Source: Setoptus koraiensis (taxonomy: Eukaryota > Arthropoda). From it: DNA of 64,000 nt. The stretch lies in the NCBI GenBank assembly GCA_048013815.1, contig CM106585.1:23560001-23624000 (forward strand). Reading direction: 5' to 3'. Positions 12,088 to 25,400 of this stretch are shown piece after piece. Both the position numbers and the translations under genes were made by a program. How positions within the stretch are numbered: position 1 is the stretch's first letter; each line of letters starts with the position of its first letter. Below the pieces are notes generated by a model. It did not search any database, was not told where the DNA came from, and saw only the letters and a list, made by a program, of their open reading frames with translations.

Positions 12088-13287
12088 ATGACGACTGACG
12101 AACAGATGGAGCAGCCCACCACACAATCTCATTCTCTTGGGGATGTTTCCAAGATTAGAAGCAAGTTATTCAAATATCTCAAAGCTGTCACGAATCGAAG
12201 CTGGCTTCCCCTTCTATTCGGCTACATTATATTGTTTGTTACCTACCAATACGTGAAATATTCCAATAATTTGAAACGCCTCAGACCCTCTGGATTTTTG
12301 TCATTGAGAAAATTCCAGGGGCCGTCGAATGAGTTCATTCCAACATATGATCAAGTCTCGGATACAATACTACAATCCACAATATCAGACCGGTACAGCC
12401 TACTAAACATTTGTCTCTTGACACTAATCCAGAGTTATGCCTTATATCGTCTCCACCAACGGCTACAATTCTGGGACAAATTATACGCCAGAGAAAATGA
12501 GCTTGCACAAAAGCAATCACTTTGGTGGAAATATGTTCATGAAATAATGCGAAGAGAATGCCCGAAAACCGCCTCAGTCGCTGATCAAAATGCTATCGTA
12601 AGCCCAGAGAGATTCTTGTCAACCAAGATCTCGCTTAACAAAACGAAAGTGGGTACAATTTTAATCATGAGCCTGTATTGTTTAATTTCCAAAGTAATGG
12701 TTGATAATTTTAAGGAAATCGACGCCGAATCAGGAAAACATCATACTATAAACAAGACCATTAACCTTGGCTGTCTGCTCTGGATTTATCTATCTTTAAT
12801 CATACTATTTATGATAATCAGAGACTTAAATAAACATTTAACAAAATCGCGTGCAGAGGCGTCGAAATTATGGTCAGATTCCAACTTCAATCAACAAAAT
12901 TGTGAGCCTATTCAAAATTCAAGAAAGAACGAAGACTCTCATACTAAATACCGACGATGGCTCTCTAATTTGTCGAGAAGCGTACGCACTATCAAAAAGA
13001 TCAAGATGAAAGGTTTTTTTGCCTTCTGCGTACCGAGACAAGGTGATGGCGAAAACCAAAAAAGAACTAATAAGCACAATGCACCCTCTGCAAGAAACAC
13101 TAACCAGTTGAGTTCATCTTTGACGGAAACTATCAAACGCAAGTCACAAGAAACAATATTCAGAATAACGAGATTTATGGAAACTATGGAATATATAGTC
13201 TTGCTAACAGTAAACAATTTGATGACCCCCGAGGATCCATCTGATATCAGTAGCTCTGGACCAAGGCCCATTAAGATGAATAGCTGA
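12088..13287 (+). CDS. Orphan multi-pass membrane protein, intronless
   Basis: A single uninterrupted frame of 399 codons from ATG to TGA. Four hydrophobic segments are visible at about residues 39-56, 103-120, 188-205 and 226-244. A basic, Ser/Asn-rich C-terminal half follows (residues 250-399), containing the basic cluster RSVRTIKKIKMKG. The loop between segments 3 and 4 is short and holds a possible N-glycosylation site (NKT, about 222). I recognise no family. Four helices and a long soluble tail do not match a complete chemoreceptor or transporter. The frame has normal composition and no repeats, which argues for a real gene. The next gene downstream, on the other strand, ends 173 bases away, so the two are convergent. 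A divergent gustatory-receptor relative cannot be excluded. Confidence 0.62.
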   Translation: MTTDEQMEQPTTQSHSLGDVSKIRSKLFKYLKAVTNRSWLPLLFGYIILFVTYQYVKYSNNLKRLRPSGFLSLRKFQGPSNEFIPTYDQVSDTILQSTISDRYSLLNICLLTLIQSYALYRLHQRLQFWDKLYARENELAQKQSLWWKYVHEIMRRECPKTASVADQNAIVSPERFLSTKISLNKTKVGTILIMSLYCLISKVMVDNFKEIDAESGKHHTINKTINLGCLLWIYLSLIILFMIIRDLNKHLTKSRAEASKLWSDSNFNQQNCEPIQNSRKNEDSHTKYRRWLSNLSRSVRTIKKIKMKGFFAFCVPRQGDGENQKRTNKHNAPSARNTNQLSSSLTETIKRKSQETIFRITRFMETMEYIVLLTVNNLMTPEDPSDISSSGPRPIKMNS

Positions 13288-13459
13288 TAAGATAACTGAT
13301 GGTGAACTTAAGCGGATTGTTTATTTATTTTGTTCGAGACATTTATCGCATCCTTTGAAAGGGAACAAACATTGTAGTATAGATCTCATATATCAAATTG
13401 ATTCATTATAAAACTTGTAATTTTACGGATTTGCTGTGTCAGTCAAAACAGATTGCCAA

Positions 13460-14080
13460 TCAACTGTCTAGAGCATTGATAATGCATAACTGAATTATAG
13501 AACGAGAAGTGTGTAAAGTTATTAGAAATCGTACAAATATATCTACCAGTTTGTTTATCACATAATAGCATACTTACTCCCATATCGACTAAGGCCTCGC
13601 TCAACTTGTCAATCTCTTCCTTGGACGTGTTTTTAGTGGTCTCTTCGTAGACACAAGCAGTCATCTGGTCAAAATAAAAGAACGTTTATTCCATTAGCAT
13701 TGATTCTAAAAATAGATACTAAGAATAGTCGTTAGTTAATGAATTCTTACCTGTTCAAATTTATCCTTATGTTGACAAATTTCTTCTTTGTGCTTTTGTA
13801 TCTCGTTCGGATTAAACTCTGCACCAAATGCATCCTTGTGACAAGATTGGGCTATTTCCGGTTTTAGGGCACCGCTCACTGCTTTGTTGCTCTTGAAGCA
13901 TCCAACTATCTCGTCGATGGTGTCTTTAGAAGCGGCACATGCTCTATCGAGAATTTTTCTTGACAGATGGTGGTGAATCATAGAATGATGTTCACCAGCT
14001 ACTACTTCGCTGAATTGTGTCACGAAACAAGCCACAATCACAATAGTGAGATACATGCAAGATAACGATGATTGGGACAT
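13460..14080 (-). CDS. Small secreted six-cysteine protein, three exons
   Basis: Exons at 13751-14080, 13578-13664 and 13460-13489 join in phase 0 at both junctions (donors CAG|GTAAGAA and GGA|GTAAGT; acceptors GACCAG and ATTCAG) and give 148 residues. I chose the ATG at 14080; the longer frame upstream begins with TTG. A signal peptide is clear (LSCMYLTIVIVACFVTQFSE). The mature part is charged and probably helical. It has six cysteines with 12, 18, 21, 11 and 26 residues between them and a His-rich start (GEHHSMIHHHLSRK). This resembles small helical ligand-binding or allergen-like secreted proteins of arthropods in general layout only; I do not recognise the family. If the second intron is not removed, the protein would instead end with about 44 other residues after exon 2. 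The short third exon supplies the sixth cysteine, which favours splicing. Confidence 0.72.
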
Positions 14081-14231
14081 CTTCAATTTCGGTGTTAAAT
14101 CGGTCGCTTAAATGTTGAACTCAAGATTAAATCGTTATTTTTGACAGATACTTTCTAGTATGTTGGCGCTTGTTGCTGTTGAAGTTTGAAGAATGAAAGT
14201 GAACTGTTGACTGCAAAGCCCCATGCCAACG

Positions 14232-14240
14232 CTTTATATA
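14232..14240 (-). promoter_or_regulatory. TATA box of the six-cysteine protein gene
   Basis: The minus strand reads TATATAAAG, 152 bases upstream of the ATG at 14080. This predicts a start site near 14205-14210 and a leader of about 125-130 bases. It also explains away the 83-codon plus-strand frame that overlaps it (14223-14474). Confidence 0.6.
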
Positions 14241-15953
14241 CCATTGGCAGATCTTAGAAAGTTACGCGATGATACAATAAATCATATGAATCAAGCTCGT
14301 TTTTGGTGGAGCTTTCCCCTTAAGCACATCCTACTCACTGAAGCATACAATTTTATCGCGAAACGATTAAGCCCAAAACGATTGCATCATGAAATAGCAC
14401 TTTCGCCTGGCCTGAGCGACCATTCACTTGAGTCTCCAGGGTTGATTGCTGCATGGAGATTTGAAAGACAATAATGAAAATGAAATCAAAGGGTTAGGAC
14501 CGCGACTGAGTTAGCGAAGCGTTCCAAACACAGACAATGTTGTTCTTCATTTGACCTTGCTTTCCTTGAACTAAAAATGATGATGATGATCATCATCGGC
14601 AGCAGCCAACTAGCTGAATTGCAAGCGGATTAATCAATTAGTTGCACACAAAAATTGCAAATATCCCCCTCTCAGGAAACTCATTAGTCGTCATTTATCG
14701 ATGTTTTTTCCTTATAAGAGTCGCTTGAATGAAAAACCCATGTGACAACCTAGCACCTTCAAAAGCAAAATGCAAAGCAATTGCTCAGTAGAGGACAGGA
14801 ATGGTTGTCATTTGCAACGAGACTCATTAAATTTGTCACGAAACATTGAGTTTTCTCGATGACCGCACATCAGAGTAGCAAACAACTTGTTTCATCGATT
14901 ATTGTACGTGACGACAAACCCTAAGCGTTCCAATTGTTACAATCGCCTCTTTGGTTTGTATAAAATTAACTCACTTTAGAGAAACTGATGAGTTTCCGCG
15001 ACAACAACAGACTGCATAAGATTAGATAGGGCACGCCACACATTCATTAATTGCCAGTTAACCGATGAAAAGTTTGAATGTGGAAATCTGATTTGTAGGG
15101 TCAACCATATCAGTCCTCGGCATAGGGAAAAATCAATTTTTATCGGTTATGCTTACGCCAATTTTCTGTATTAAACCCAATTTGCTTCAATTTGACATCC
15201 TGGAGCTACGTCACACAAGCCAAAAAAAATGTATTCAAGACAAAATTTCATCTGTCTTTCTGTTTTCATAACTAGGGGAAAGACTGTCGTCGATACCTGA
15301 CAAACCCATAACCAACTTTCCCCAACTTTCCGGAGTTCCCCCGAAGCTGAAGTTTCTCTGTCGATAATCGAGCTAATTAGCATTTATTGCAATAAATGTT
15401 GTCATCAGTAGATTGATAATTATGCTAACATGTACATGTAGTCACAGAACCATCAACCCATAAACAATCAGCCAATTCAAATCAACAAAATAACCTTAAA
15501 TTCAGCATTGTTCATCTTCCAGTGTGATGACTCACTTGATCAATAATCATAAAGTTGAATTTCATCCGTCAATAAAAGCTCAGGTGTCTGACCTGTGTTG
15601 AGAATATATGTTTTTAGAAGAAGCATTTTCCACACTTCACAACACCAAACAGTATGGAACCGCTCGAACTGAATTGGATCGGCTCTGTGTTTCATGTAAA
15701 GAGATGTGAATTGAATTGAAGTATATTTATTAATATTGTGTTCATAAAAACTTGGTCAATAAACAGTCGAAAACTTTCGGCATCCTCGAGTTGCAGGCCA
15801 GATCAGATAGATGGTTGCAGATGAGCACTATCGATCGCTGATGAGCCACATACAATCGAAGGTGTTGTTTTGTCTGTTACTTTCACTTTAAGAAATTTGT
15901 CTTTTTCCACATTATCAACATTACAAATAATGGACGAGTAATTAGTTGATGCT
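14241..15953. other. Intergenic region
   Basis: No coding region supported. It holds short ATG/CAT trinucleotide runs near 14578-14600 and an 18-bp palindrome CATTTATTGCAATAAATG at 15381-15398. It should contain the 3' untranslated part of the Beat-like gene next to 15954. Confidence 0.55.
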
Positions 15954-18900
15954 CTATAGTATCATCACTATCAATAATAACACAAACAATATTTTGTTGG
16001 GCAGCAAAGCATGAATTGAGTCACTAGATGATGTTGATTGTTGCGTTTTACCATCAATGTTTGTTTGCCTATGATGTTCGCCACTCTGATTTGATTGACC
16101 CATTCTGCTTGTGTCACTAAATCCAGCCTGATTGGTCTGGCCGATTTTGGGATTGTTATTTTGCTGAATGTTAGACGGTTTGATTGCGGGATTGTTGGGC
16201 ATGGGTGTATTTGTTATACTCAGTTGAGCAGTGTATTCCACTATAGGCTGTTCAACAATTAACAGACATTTTATATCTAGTTCCTTCAGTTGATACAAAG
16301 AATTGTCCAGTTCAATTTGCAACGGAATTGTTTGTCTGTGTCGATATTGTTGCATCTTTTGTTCTGTTTGTTGCCTAGTCGTTGCCATGGAAAGCTGTCT
16401 GTAGCTTGTGGCTGGCCTGCCCGAGACACTATGAGCCTGACGTCTTGTTCGCATTCCAACAATTTCCGATTGTTCGTTTACATGGTCAGAATTGCTCATT
16501 CCTGCATGAATTGAAACAGGTCGAGGCAGTCTAGTTGGCAAGTTGGCGTTCATTTGCTGTTGTTGTTGTTGCAATGTTGTTTGCTCATTAGAGTCTGTGC
16601 TGAAACTGTCTTGATGAATCACCTTGGCTCTCATGATTTTTGCTGTTTGTTGTTTGTCTCGCTGATTGGCCATCATAAATGTTTGCTGTCTGTTACGTAA
16701 CTGTTTGTCATTTTCTAAATAAGAAGAATCCCTTTGTTCTTGCTGATCGAAGGCAGGCCTAATAGTTACATGGTGATGGTCACCAATAGTTGTATCACCA
16801 TTGGATGGATCGCTGGCTGGTTTGCGCTCGTCCACACTGTTTGTTTCGTTTGTTGTAGATGGCTCGTAATAGAATCTACCATTTATATATCTGTTAACCT
16901 TATTCGTGTTAATCTAATTTAAGTTTCAGTGAAAATTAATCAACAATAATTGTTAGTTGTTAATAATCGCTATTGCCAATTTGTTTTAGATGACAGTAGT
17001 GCTCTAGACGTTAGTAGTCTGGAGATCAGTAATTGGCAACTTACCTCGAAATTGTTGATGAACCATTTTAGGCGCATTTGGGCCGGCGGTGCCATCGGCT
17101 GAACATGATGATTTGTTGCGATGCAATTGAATTGTATGATATCGTTCAACTCGTAATCCTCTTGGGAAATTTTGTGAGTGGCGGCCTCTATTTCTGGTTG
17201 GCTGGCCTCGTTGGGTGCGAAAGCGATTAATAGTTTCTGAATGTAATTTATATGCTCATTTAATTCAGCTAATTGCTGCTGATGAATAAAATCTCTGGCA
17301 TTGACGCCTTGCGACGACGACCATTGGCTATTAGATATAAAATCACGATTTCTCACATACTGATGATTGTGCTGCTGATCTGCTTGCTGGCTACTTGTGC
17401 TCGAAAATGGGCGCTGCTGTGACTGTGTGTCCAATTGTCGCCAATTGTTGTTTCCTGTTGCCGAATTCAATAACTGGCGACTAACACTGGTTGGCTTACT
17501 TTGGGGCCACATATAAATAGAGGATTGCCACGAGGAGGAGGATTGAGCCGGGTTGTAATCATGAGAAAATGTTTCAGGTGACGACATCATTACCAAAGGC
17601 AATGGAACTGAGGCCGATGCGCCCACTGGACTGCTGTTGAGAGGCGACATTGAACGATCTATGGCACCATTAATGACAGCTGGCATAGAATTGGATTGCT
17701 TCTTGATTGTCTTGCCACCGGCAACGACAATGTTTGATTCAAAGCTATAGTTTAGTGTTATTCGGGCAACACATTTAACTCGCAACGATTTAACAACAGA
17801 CAAATGTTGTTGTTTCAAATAATAAGGGTCCAATTGAAATATTAGATGTGATTCGCTAGGCAACCATTGGCCGATGTCACTCAATTGAGGCTGCATCGAC
17901 AATATCGGGGGCGGCGATTTGTTGTTGGGGCCGGGCGATAATGCATTTGAGGGCAGCGAATTGATTGCATTAGAAATGGTGGCCTGCCTGTTCACAAGCT
18001 GGCCCCCGTTTGAGATGTACACATACTCATCTGGGGCCTGCATAATATAGGCGAAATGGTCAGAGTGGGCAGCGATAACATAACACAACAGGGGAAAAAA
18101 TAGAGAGAGATAAAATATATGTCACGGTTATCAGTTTAGTAAGCGCAGCAGAATTTTCAATTTTGCGCTATGCTCTTTCTGTGGCTCGCCTGCCACAGAA
18201 AGAGCTATCTCTCTACTTACCTTTGAATCGTTTATGTACCATTCCAATTCAGCCCGAGGCCTGGCTGGTCCGATTGAGCACGTTAAATTAACTGTCTCAT
18301 TTAAATCATAAACTAATGCTTGCGACAAAACGCTTTGAGTGGTCAACTGATGCTGATGCTGCTGATTAATAAAGATTGATCGGCTGGCTAGCTGGCGATT
18401 ATTGTGTATGGTAAGCTTGGATTGTGGCAAAACTTTTGCGTTTGTATTATGGCGCGGTGATGCCAGTGTTTGTCCAATGTTGATGTGTTGGCAAATTTAT
18501 ATATGGATGATAATAATAAATTTTGATGAGATAAGAAAGTGAAAATGGGCGCTTTCACCGACAGGGGCCCCAGCAGGGCAAACACTATCAAGCTGGCATT
18601 ATGCGGTTGGCACCATGAAGCTGGCACTATGAAGCTGGCACTATGAAGCTGGCGTGGCCAGCCTAGGCTTTTGAGGCTATCGGCTGACTAGAGACAATTT
18701 GGCTCGGTGAGGCCAATTTGCCTAATCAGCAGCCAGCCATGTGAGCTTGAGCGAGCTTTTGTGGGCCGCTTGAACCAGTTTGAATGCTGGTGAACTTACC
18801 ATAAATTTTCATTTGGCGCTCGGCAGATACTGTAACAAATGAGGGCCCATCAACGGATACCTCGCACTTGTAGGTACCCTCGCTTTGAAAATTTGTAGTG

Positions 18901-21900
18901 CTCAGATGGGCATGTGTGGCGTTGGATAAGGCAAGCTGCAAAACAGATAGATGGAGAAGAATTGTTGTTAGTGTGCCGGTTATAATATCATAGTGTGGTT
19001 ATTATCATATTCATGGGGCCAATTGCAATCTTGTTTTGGCCATCTACGGCCAGCAGCGTATCGCAGACAAACTCGCATTGCAACGCGAGCAATGCGAGTT
19101 TGTTTGTTTAAACTAGATAATGATCCATGATTAATGATCGCACCGGCTGACTTTTGTTGTTTCCTGTCCGGCCAATCGTGCTAACTCAATATAATATACA
19201 CACTGCACTACATTTGTCCGTTGAGTTGGGCACCTCGAAATTGGCCCCCATGCAAATGATGCAACCGCAAACAGACGTAAATATATTCATACTACTACCA
19301 ATGGCAATACAATAGAGATACTATAGATTTGCTATAGATATGCTATGGATATAGCTGGCCAATGAGGCATTGTTTTTGTGTTTGTTTGATAAGTCAGTGT
19401 GTGATAAATAATGATTGACCATAAATTATCACTACTTTGCTACCCAATTGGCCCCTATGCAGCGCGATGTGGCAGCGCCACTCAAATCTAGTCGATACAC
19501 ACTATATCATATGGTGAAACACTCGCCAGCAGGGATAAAACATTCGAACGTACGAGCATTGGAACATACGAATATAAACGACACACACCAAGAAAATATT
19601 AGGTGAGTCACACAGAATAAATTATCATCAATGTATCGTTATCGAGCAGCGCCAACGCTGACACTTTCGCTGCCTCATTGTCTATTTTTGTTGTGCAACT
19701 CTATCTCTCTTATTATCTTATGTTACACAACAGCAATACCAACAACAGCAACAACAACAGCGACGACAACAGCAACAGCAACAACCACAACAACAACAAA
19801 CAACCGCCAGCTAGGTACCTCGGTGGGCCCAGCCAGCAGTCATCACACGGCGAGCTTATCTGTGTACGTTCAGTCGCTCCTCTACGTACGTTATTTTGTC
19901 GTGCGGTGCTGAAAAATCAACAGCCTACAGGCAATGTTGCTGATCCCCATCGATTATTATAATGACCGCCGCAATGGGCGTTGCTCAAAAATCATACAGC
20001 ACCAAATATAGAATGATCGACACACACAGTGTTGCTGTTGTTGCTGTCGCTGTTGTTGTTGTCGCTGTTGTTGCTGTCGCTGTTGCTGCTGCGGTTGCGG
20101 TGGTTGTGGCTGGTGTCGTCGGGCTTGCTTGTCGGTTGTGGCTGGTCAGTTGCGGCCAGCAATGGATCTATGCAACGAGCACACACTGTCGGAATACGAA
20201 CACACTAAGAGGTCGACTGACAGAAAACAAACAAACATCATTAGTGCACACCATTATGTAATGCTGCCCGTTATGAGGCCCGTTATGTCCGACAACAAAC
20301 ACACATAGTGCTTGACACACGCACACTTGACCGTTGGCACATTGTGGCCAAAGCAAAAAGCGAAAAGTGCCAATGGGTCCACTTTGGGCCCCGCCAACTG
20401 CAACAAACGTCAGTGGCCAGTTGACATGCACACACGCTGACTTGCACCTTGACAACAACTGACCACATGTGGAGTGAAATAAAATAAATAATCCACCTGA
20501 TGAAATGCCAGACAAGGGCCCATTTCAATGGCAGTTTAAATGTTGTGCCCGTCTCAATGTAGATATCGGGGCCTCACCAGAATTGAGCTCGCCCGCTTGC
20601 TTGCTTGTCGGTTGGCCCTGCGAATGATTGAATGGGCCCGCTGGAATGTTGCAAATGGGGAAAAAGCCACAAAAAGCCAACTACAGTTTTAAACAATATT
20701 GCCAGATATATTGACTTGTGTCGAGGTTGCCACTGCACGCTGACACGCTCAACTGGCAATCTTAAGCCCTCGGCTTTCTCGCCAACCTTGTTGTTGCCTT
20801 TATCCACCGCCCACTGTTTCTTTCATGACATTTGTAGACATACATCTCTAATCATTTAGTGCGCCTTAAAAGAATGCTGCTGGGGCCAAGAATTTGCCTC
20901 GCCGCAACGCAGCAGCGAGACACTGTTTCGCTCTCTAGTAGTTTCTTTCTATACATAGCAGCATATATATAGTTTTTATTGCCGCCAGTTTAGGTCGCGC
21001 ACAGGTTGCCTTCGCTGATAAACTGAGCCACTGATAAACTGAGCCACTGAGAAATTCCCAGATTTGACTCGCACAGATTTTTCCGCGTGCAATATGATTT
21101 AGTTTGGGTGCTTGCCTGAACTGGCTTGGCTGCGAGTCCGAAATTGGTTCAAGCCAAGTTCAAAGCAAGCTTACAATCTGGCAAAATGTCCGGGCCGAAT
21201 AATTGCCATTGAAGCTGCGCTATAATAGCATTGCTATTACTGACTTTAAGCTGCCCATTTAGAAGCTTGCAACCTTGTAACTGTATTCTCAGCCCGCTTC
21301 TGCATGCTGATTGCTGACATTCGGCTGGTCGAACCAAGCGGCTAGATACTAATGGATCGCAACTGGATCGTAACAAGTGCACACAAGGTCGCAGCCTCTT
21401 GCAAAAAAGTTTCTGGCAACATCATTCAGTGATTCGTAGAGATCGAATCAATCACGCCGTGAAAATTTGCACGGCTACACCAACCTGGCTATCCAAGACA
21501 ATTCTAAATGTGACACGACGCGGCACGGATTGATTTTGTGATGTATATATCGCCATCACTTGACGCGAGCGACTTATGCCTTTTTGGAGAATTCGCCAAA
21601 TGAGATGTGGCAAATGTAGCAGAATAAAATGATACAATGACACAATAGTTTGTGCGCTGCAATAGCACCAATCAGTCACTGATTATCAGTGCCAAACGAA
21701 TGTCATTACAATCAGTGCCAAATAAACGTCAATGTAATGGGTGCATGACTCACGTTCAGGTAGATTCCGTTGAGATCATAATCGTACTTTGAGGCAGATT
21801 GGGGTACAGTTGTGCTCCTGTGTCTATTGATATTATGTGCTGTTGTTGCAAATTGTTCACCGTTCATTTGATAATTGTTGTTATTGTGATTTGTGGTGCT

Positions 21901-22332
21901 TGTAGTATATTCGTTGTCATATTGTGAATTGTGATTATCGTTGCCATAGTCACCGGAATAAGTTGTGGCACTGGCAGTTGTTGCTGTTGTTGTTTGGCTA
22001 TAATCCGGCTGATATCTGTAAAATTCAACATAATCCTTGTACCATTTCACTGAATACAACTGTTGTGAGGTAAAGCCAAAATGTGGTTGTTGAAAAGAAG
22101 CAAAGAGAATTTAGTTTTCGTTGAAACTCTTTTTCCGATGTTGCATATTATGCACTTGATTGCCATTCAGTTCGTAGGCGGCATAAAGTAGTTAATCATA
22201 CATGACAATCTTTCGTTTTGTGACCATTATTCATCAAATAAACAAGCTCTCTGGGAATTGAATTAATTGGCATTCCTTTTGTCTCATTGAGATGGGCGCA
22301 CAATTTCAATCGTCGTTATCAAATCGATTGTC

Positions 22333-22419
<87 letters not shown>

Positions 22420-25400
22420 TATCGTGGCAACCATTTAATCAATTGCAACTTGTCATTGTGACTTACCTGGTCTCCTTGGAGATCGTAGTGGCAGGATAGA
22501 ACTACGCTGGATGAGTTGAAATTAGCCGACGGAACTCCGATTGAGATAATCTTCAATGCATCAGCTGCAAACGGGGATGGCACAGATTGCAAGTATTGAA
22601 TGAAGAGACAATGGTTAGGCCAGATGTATCATGGAAATTAATGGGCCAGCTCCGATAATGAGCTAGCAAAGGTTCATGCATGAAATGTGACCGCCATTCG
22701 AAAATAAAAAGCAATTGAAAAGAGAAGACGCAATCTCTAGTTATTCGCAATGGTGTGCCCCAGTCAGCCACACACAATCCACTATTCTATTCTTTTACGC
22801 GCCCCCTTTTTGGGCCCCAATTGGGGCCCCATTCATGCATATGTCTGGTGGGTTTGAATGCAGCCAGAATAAGGAATGGGCTAATGTGCGCACTGGAGGA
22901 ATAAATTATTCTGTTAATTGATTGCCCATTAAAATGGCTGCCGTTTAATTATAACAATTAACGCTATTGTTTGTATCACTTCGGTGCACTTGTTAGCTGT
23001 CACACTAAGCCGGCCAGCCAGATTGTTTCTTGTTGACTCTCCGGTTGCTCTACTGACTATTGCTCATTTGCAATCGCACCCAACGCACAAACAATCTAAA
23101 ATTGATTTTCATCTCTCATCACAGATTTTAGCTGCGAGCTCATCGAGCTATCGACCAAATATTGGCATCTTGGCAATCGGAAATATCGCCTCACAGATCG
23201 TTTGTGTTGGCGAGATTTGTATTAACACGAGCAGACGACTTGCTGCTTGGCAAGTCGAGCCGTTGTGTGCGTATGTTTGAACAGGTGAGGTTTTAGTGTC
23301 ATTACTATAATTATTTAGATTATGTGGCGCATTGGGGCGGTGCCACTTATTATCTTTGGCCGGTTGACATTATGTGTTTGCCGTGTTGTCGTGTAAGTGG
23401 GGCCCGTGATGAAGCCCTATTTTTGGGCCGGCAATAATGCCAGGGCACAATAACAAGCGACAGCCAGATTGCAGGCAACTCAATTGATATTTTATTACAA
23501 AATAAGGCGAAATTGCGCAACAACAAAATGACCGTTATCAACGTTTAGCTGTGATGTAAGTGTGTGCGGCTTTTTAACGGGTTCGGATTAGTGCTACACA
23601 CAGTGTAAGTGAAGCTGATATTCTATACTATGTGCAATATCACTCATGTGTTTGCATGTGTATCGCACACAAATATTATTACTGATACCGTTATGTGGAT
23701 ATACTAATAATAATTGCAATTTGCAAACAAACTCACTATCAGAACAACACTGCACTATTTCACTATTGCGCTATCAAACACAAGAGATTGCAAGGGCATA
23801 AACACACACACACACACACACACATACACACGCTACACGTACACACACGCCACACACCAAACAAACATTTAAGTGTTGTTACGTGATTTGCGTGTATAGA
23901 GTCTATCCACTTTTATTTACATCGCGACCAACTGTCGTGTGATGTGACCTGCCATTCACCATTCACTTGTTCTGTTGTTGCCCGTGTGTTGTTGCCCGTG
24001 TGTCGTGTGCTGGGCACTGCGAGCCGGCAACTTTCCAGGTAACTCACCTGAACAGGTAAGTTACCTGCAAAGTATGCACAGGCGAGTAATGATCAATTCG
24101 ATGATGTCGCCTCATTGTTTGTTGCCCATGTCGCTCATTGCCCATTGCCGCTATTGCCGCTGTTGCCGCTGTTGCCGCTATAAGACTTGACATCAATTTG
24201 CACAAACAGAGCCAATCTAGATTACATCACAACAGCTCAAGAGCAACGCCAATTTACATACATAAACAATATGCGATATTAACAGCATGCGCTGTTTGGG
24301 TCACTTTGCCCGCAACAAACCGCACTGGCCCCAAACAAGCGACTCACCGGCGTGATCAATAGAGAGGCACGTGATTTTTCACGTTCACTTTGAGCTCGTT
24401 GGGTGCAAGCGGCCTAGAGCTTTTGCTCGCTCAGTTTTGTTCATATGAAACAATAGCAAAGCACTTGAATCACGGACAAGAGAGGACAGCAGCAGCGGCG
24501 CCAGGACACAGCTATTTAGTCAAGTTCTTTCAAGCGTCCTCTTATTTCATATCCATATTTCGCGTGTTTGTCGCTGCAACTTGTTTAGCCGGCACAACCA
24601 CAATCACAACTGTGACTTAAACTTTAACCACAAGCTCGACATAAGCATAACTAATATTACAACCACTGCAAACATGATAACAACAACCATAACAACGATG
24701 ATGACATTACGACCGTTGCTCTCATTATCTCTTTCTATCTGGCCTGCTCGTGCCACCCAACCAACAACAGCCCGAATGGAAATAGCTTTGCTGTTAGCGA
24801 CACAAGACACAGCCAAACTGTGACCACAGACTGCGTATGAGACTCGACAAAGATTCTGCAAAGGTTCGTTTGTCGCAAACAATTGGCCATTTTGATGAAT
24901 TTTCGAGCTTTGGTCGCACTGATTGAGTGGACTGGCAACTGTGCAAACTTGCAACTTTGCAATCTTCAATGGCAAAATGGTAGTATGACAAACTGACAAA
25001 ATCAATTCAAAGGCTCCTCGTGAGCCTCCAATTCAAACAATGGACGTAATGCGTGCCTGCCGGAAGTTGCGCCATAACCTAACGACTTAACTAATGACCA
25101 ACGTATTATATGCTGCCGCTACTATGATTGTCGGCAAGGTTGCGGTTCTGCCAGCATTTTGCTGAGGTTTGCCACGAACGGCATTGACGGCGACCATTGG
25201 CGCGCTAATTAGACTTTGCTGGACTCGACTGACGGCGGCATGCTCACTGGAATGGAGATAGCTAACAATGAGGGCCAATTTAAAGTAGACCCAGCATAAT
25301 TATTATTTATGTGGGCCAGTCACAATGATTATAATTATGATCAATCTATCTTTGTTTTGTCTCTGTGCTTTTGCTTTTTTTCGGCGGCCAGTTGTCATTG

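Noticed and set aside
14223..14474. Plus-strand 83-codon frame starting at ATG
   Set aside because: It overlaps the TATA box and leader of the minus-strand six-cysteine gene and has no recognisable features.
22287..22499. Plus-strand frame with a Cys/Val run
   Set aside because: Translated (TG)40 microsatellite in an intron of the Beat-like gene.
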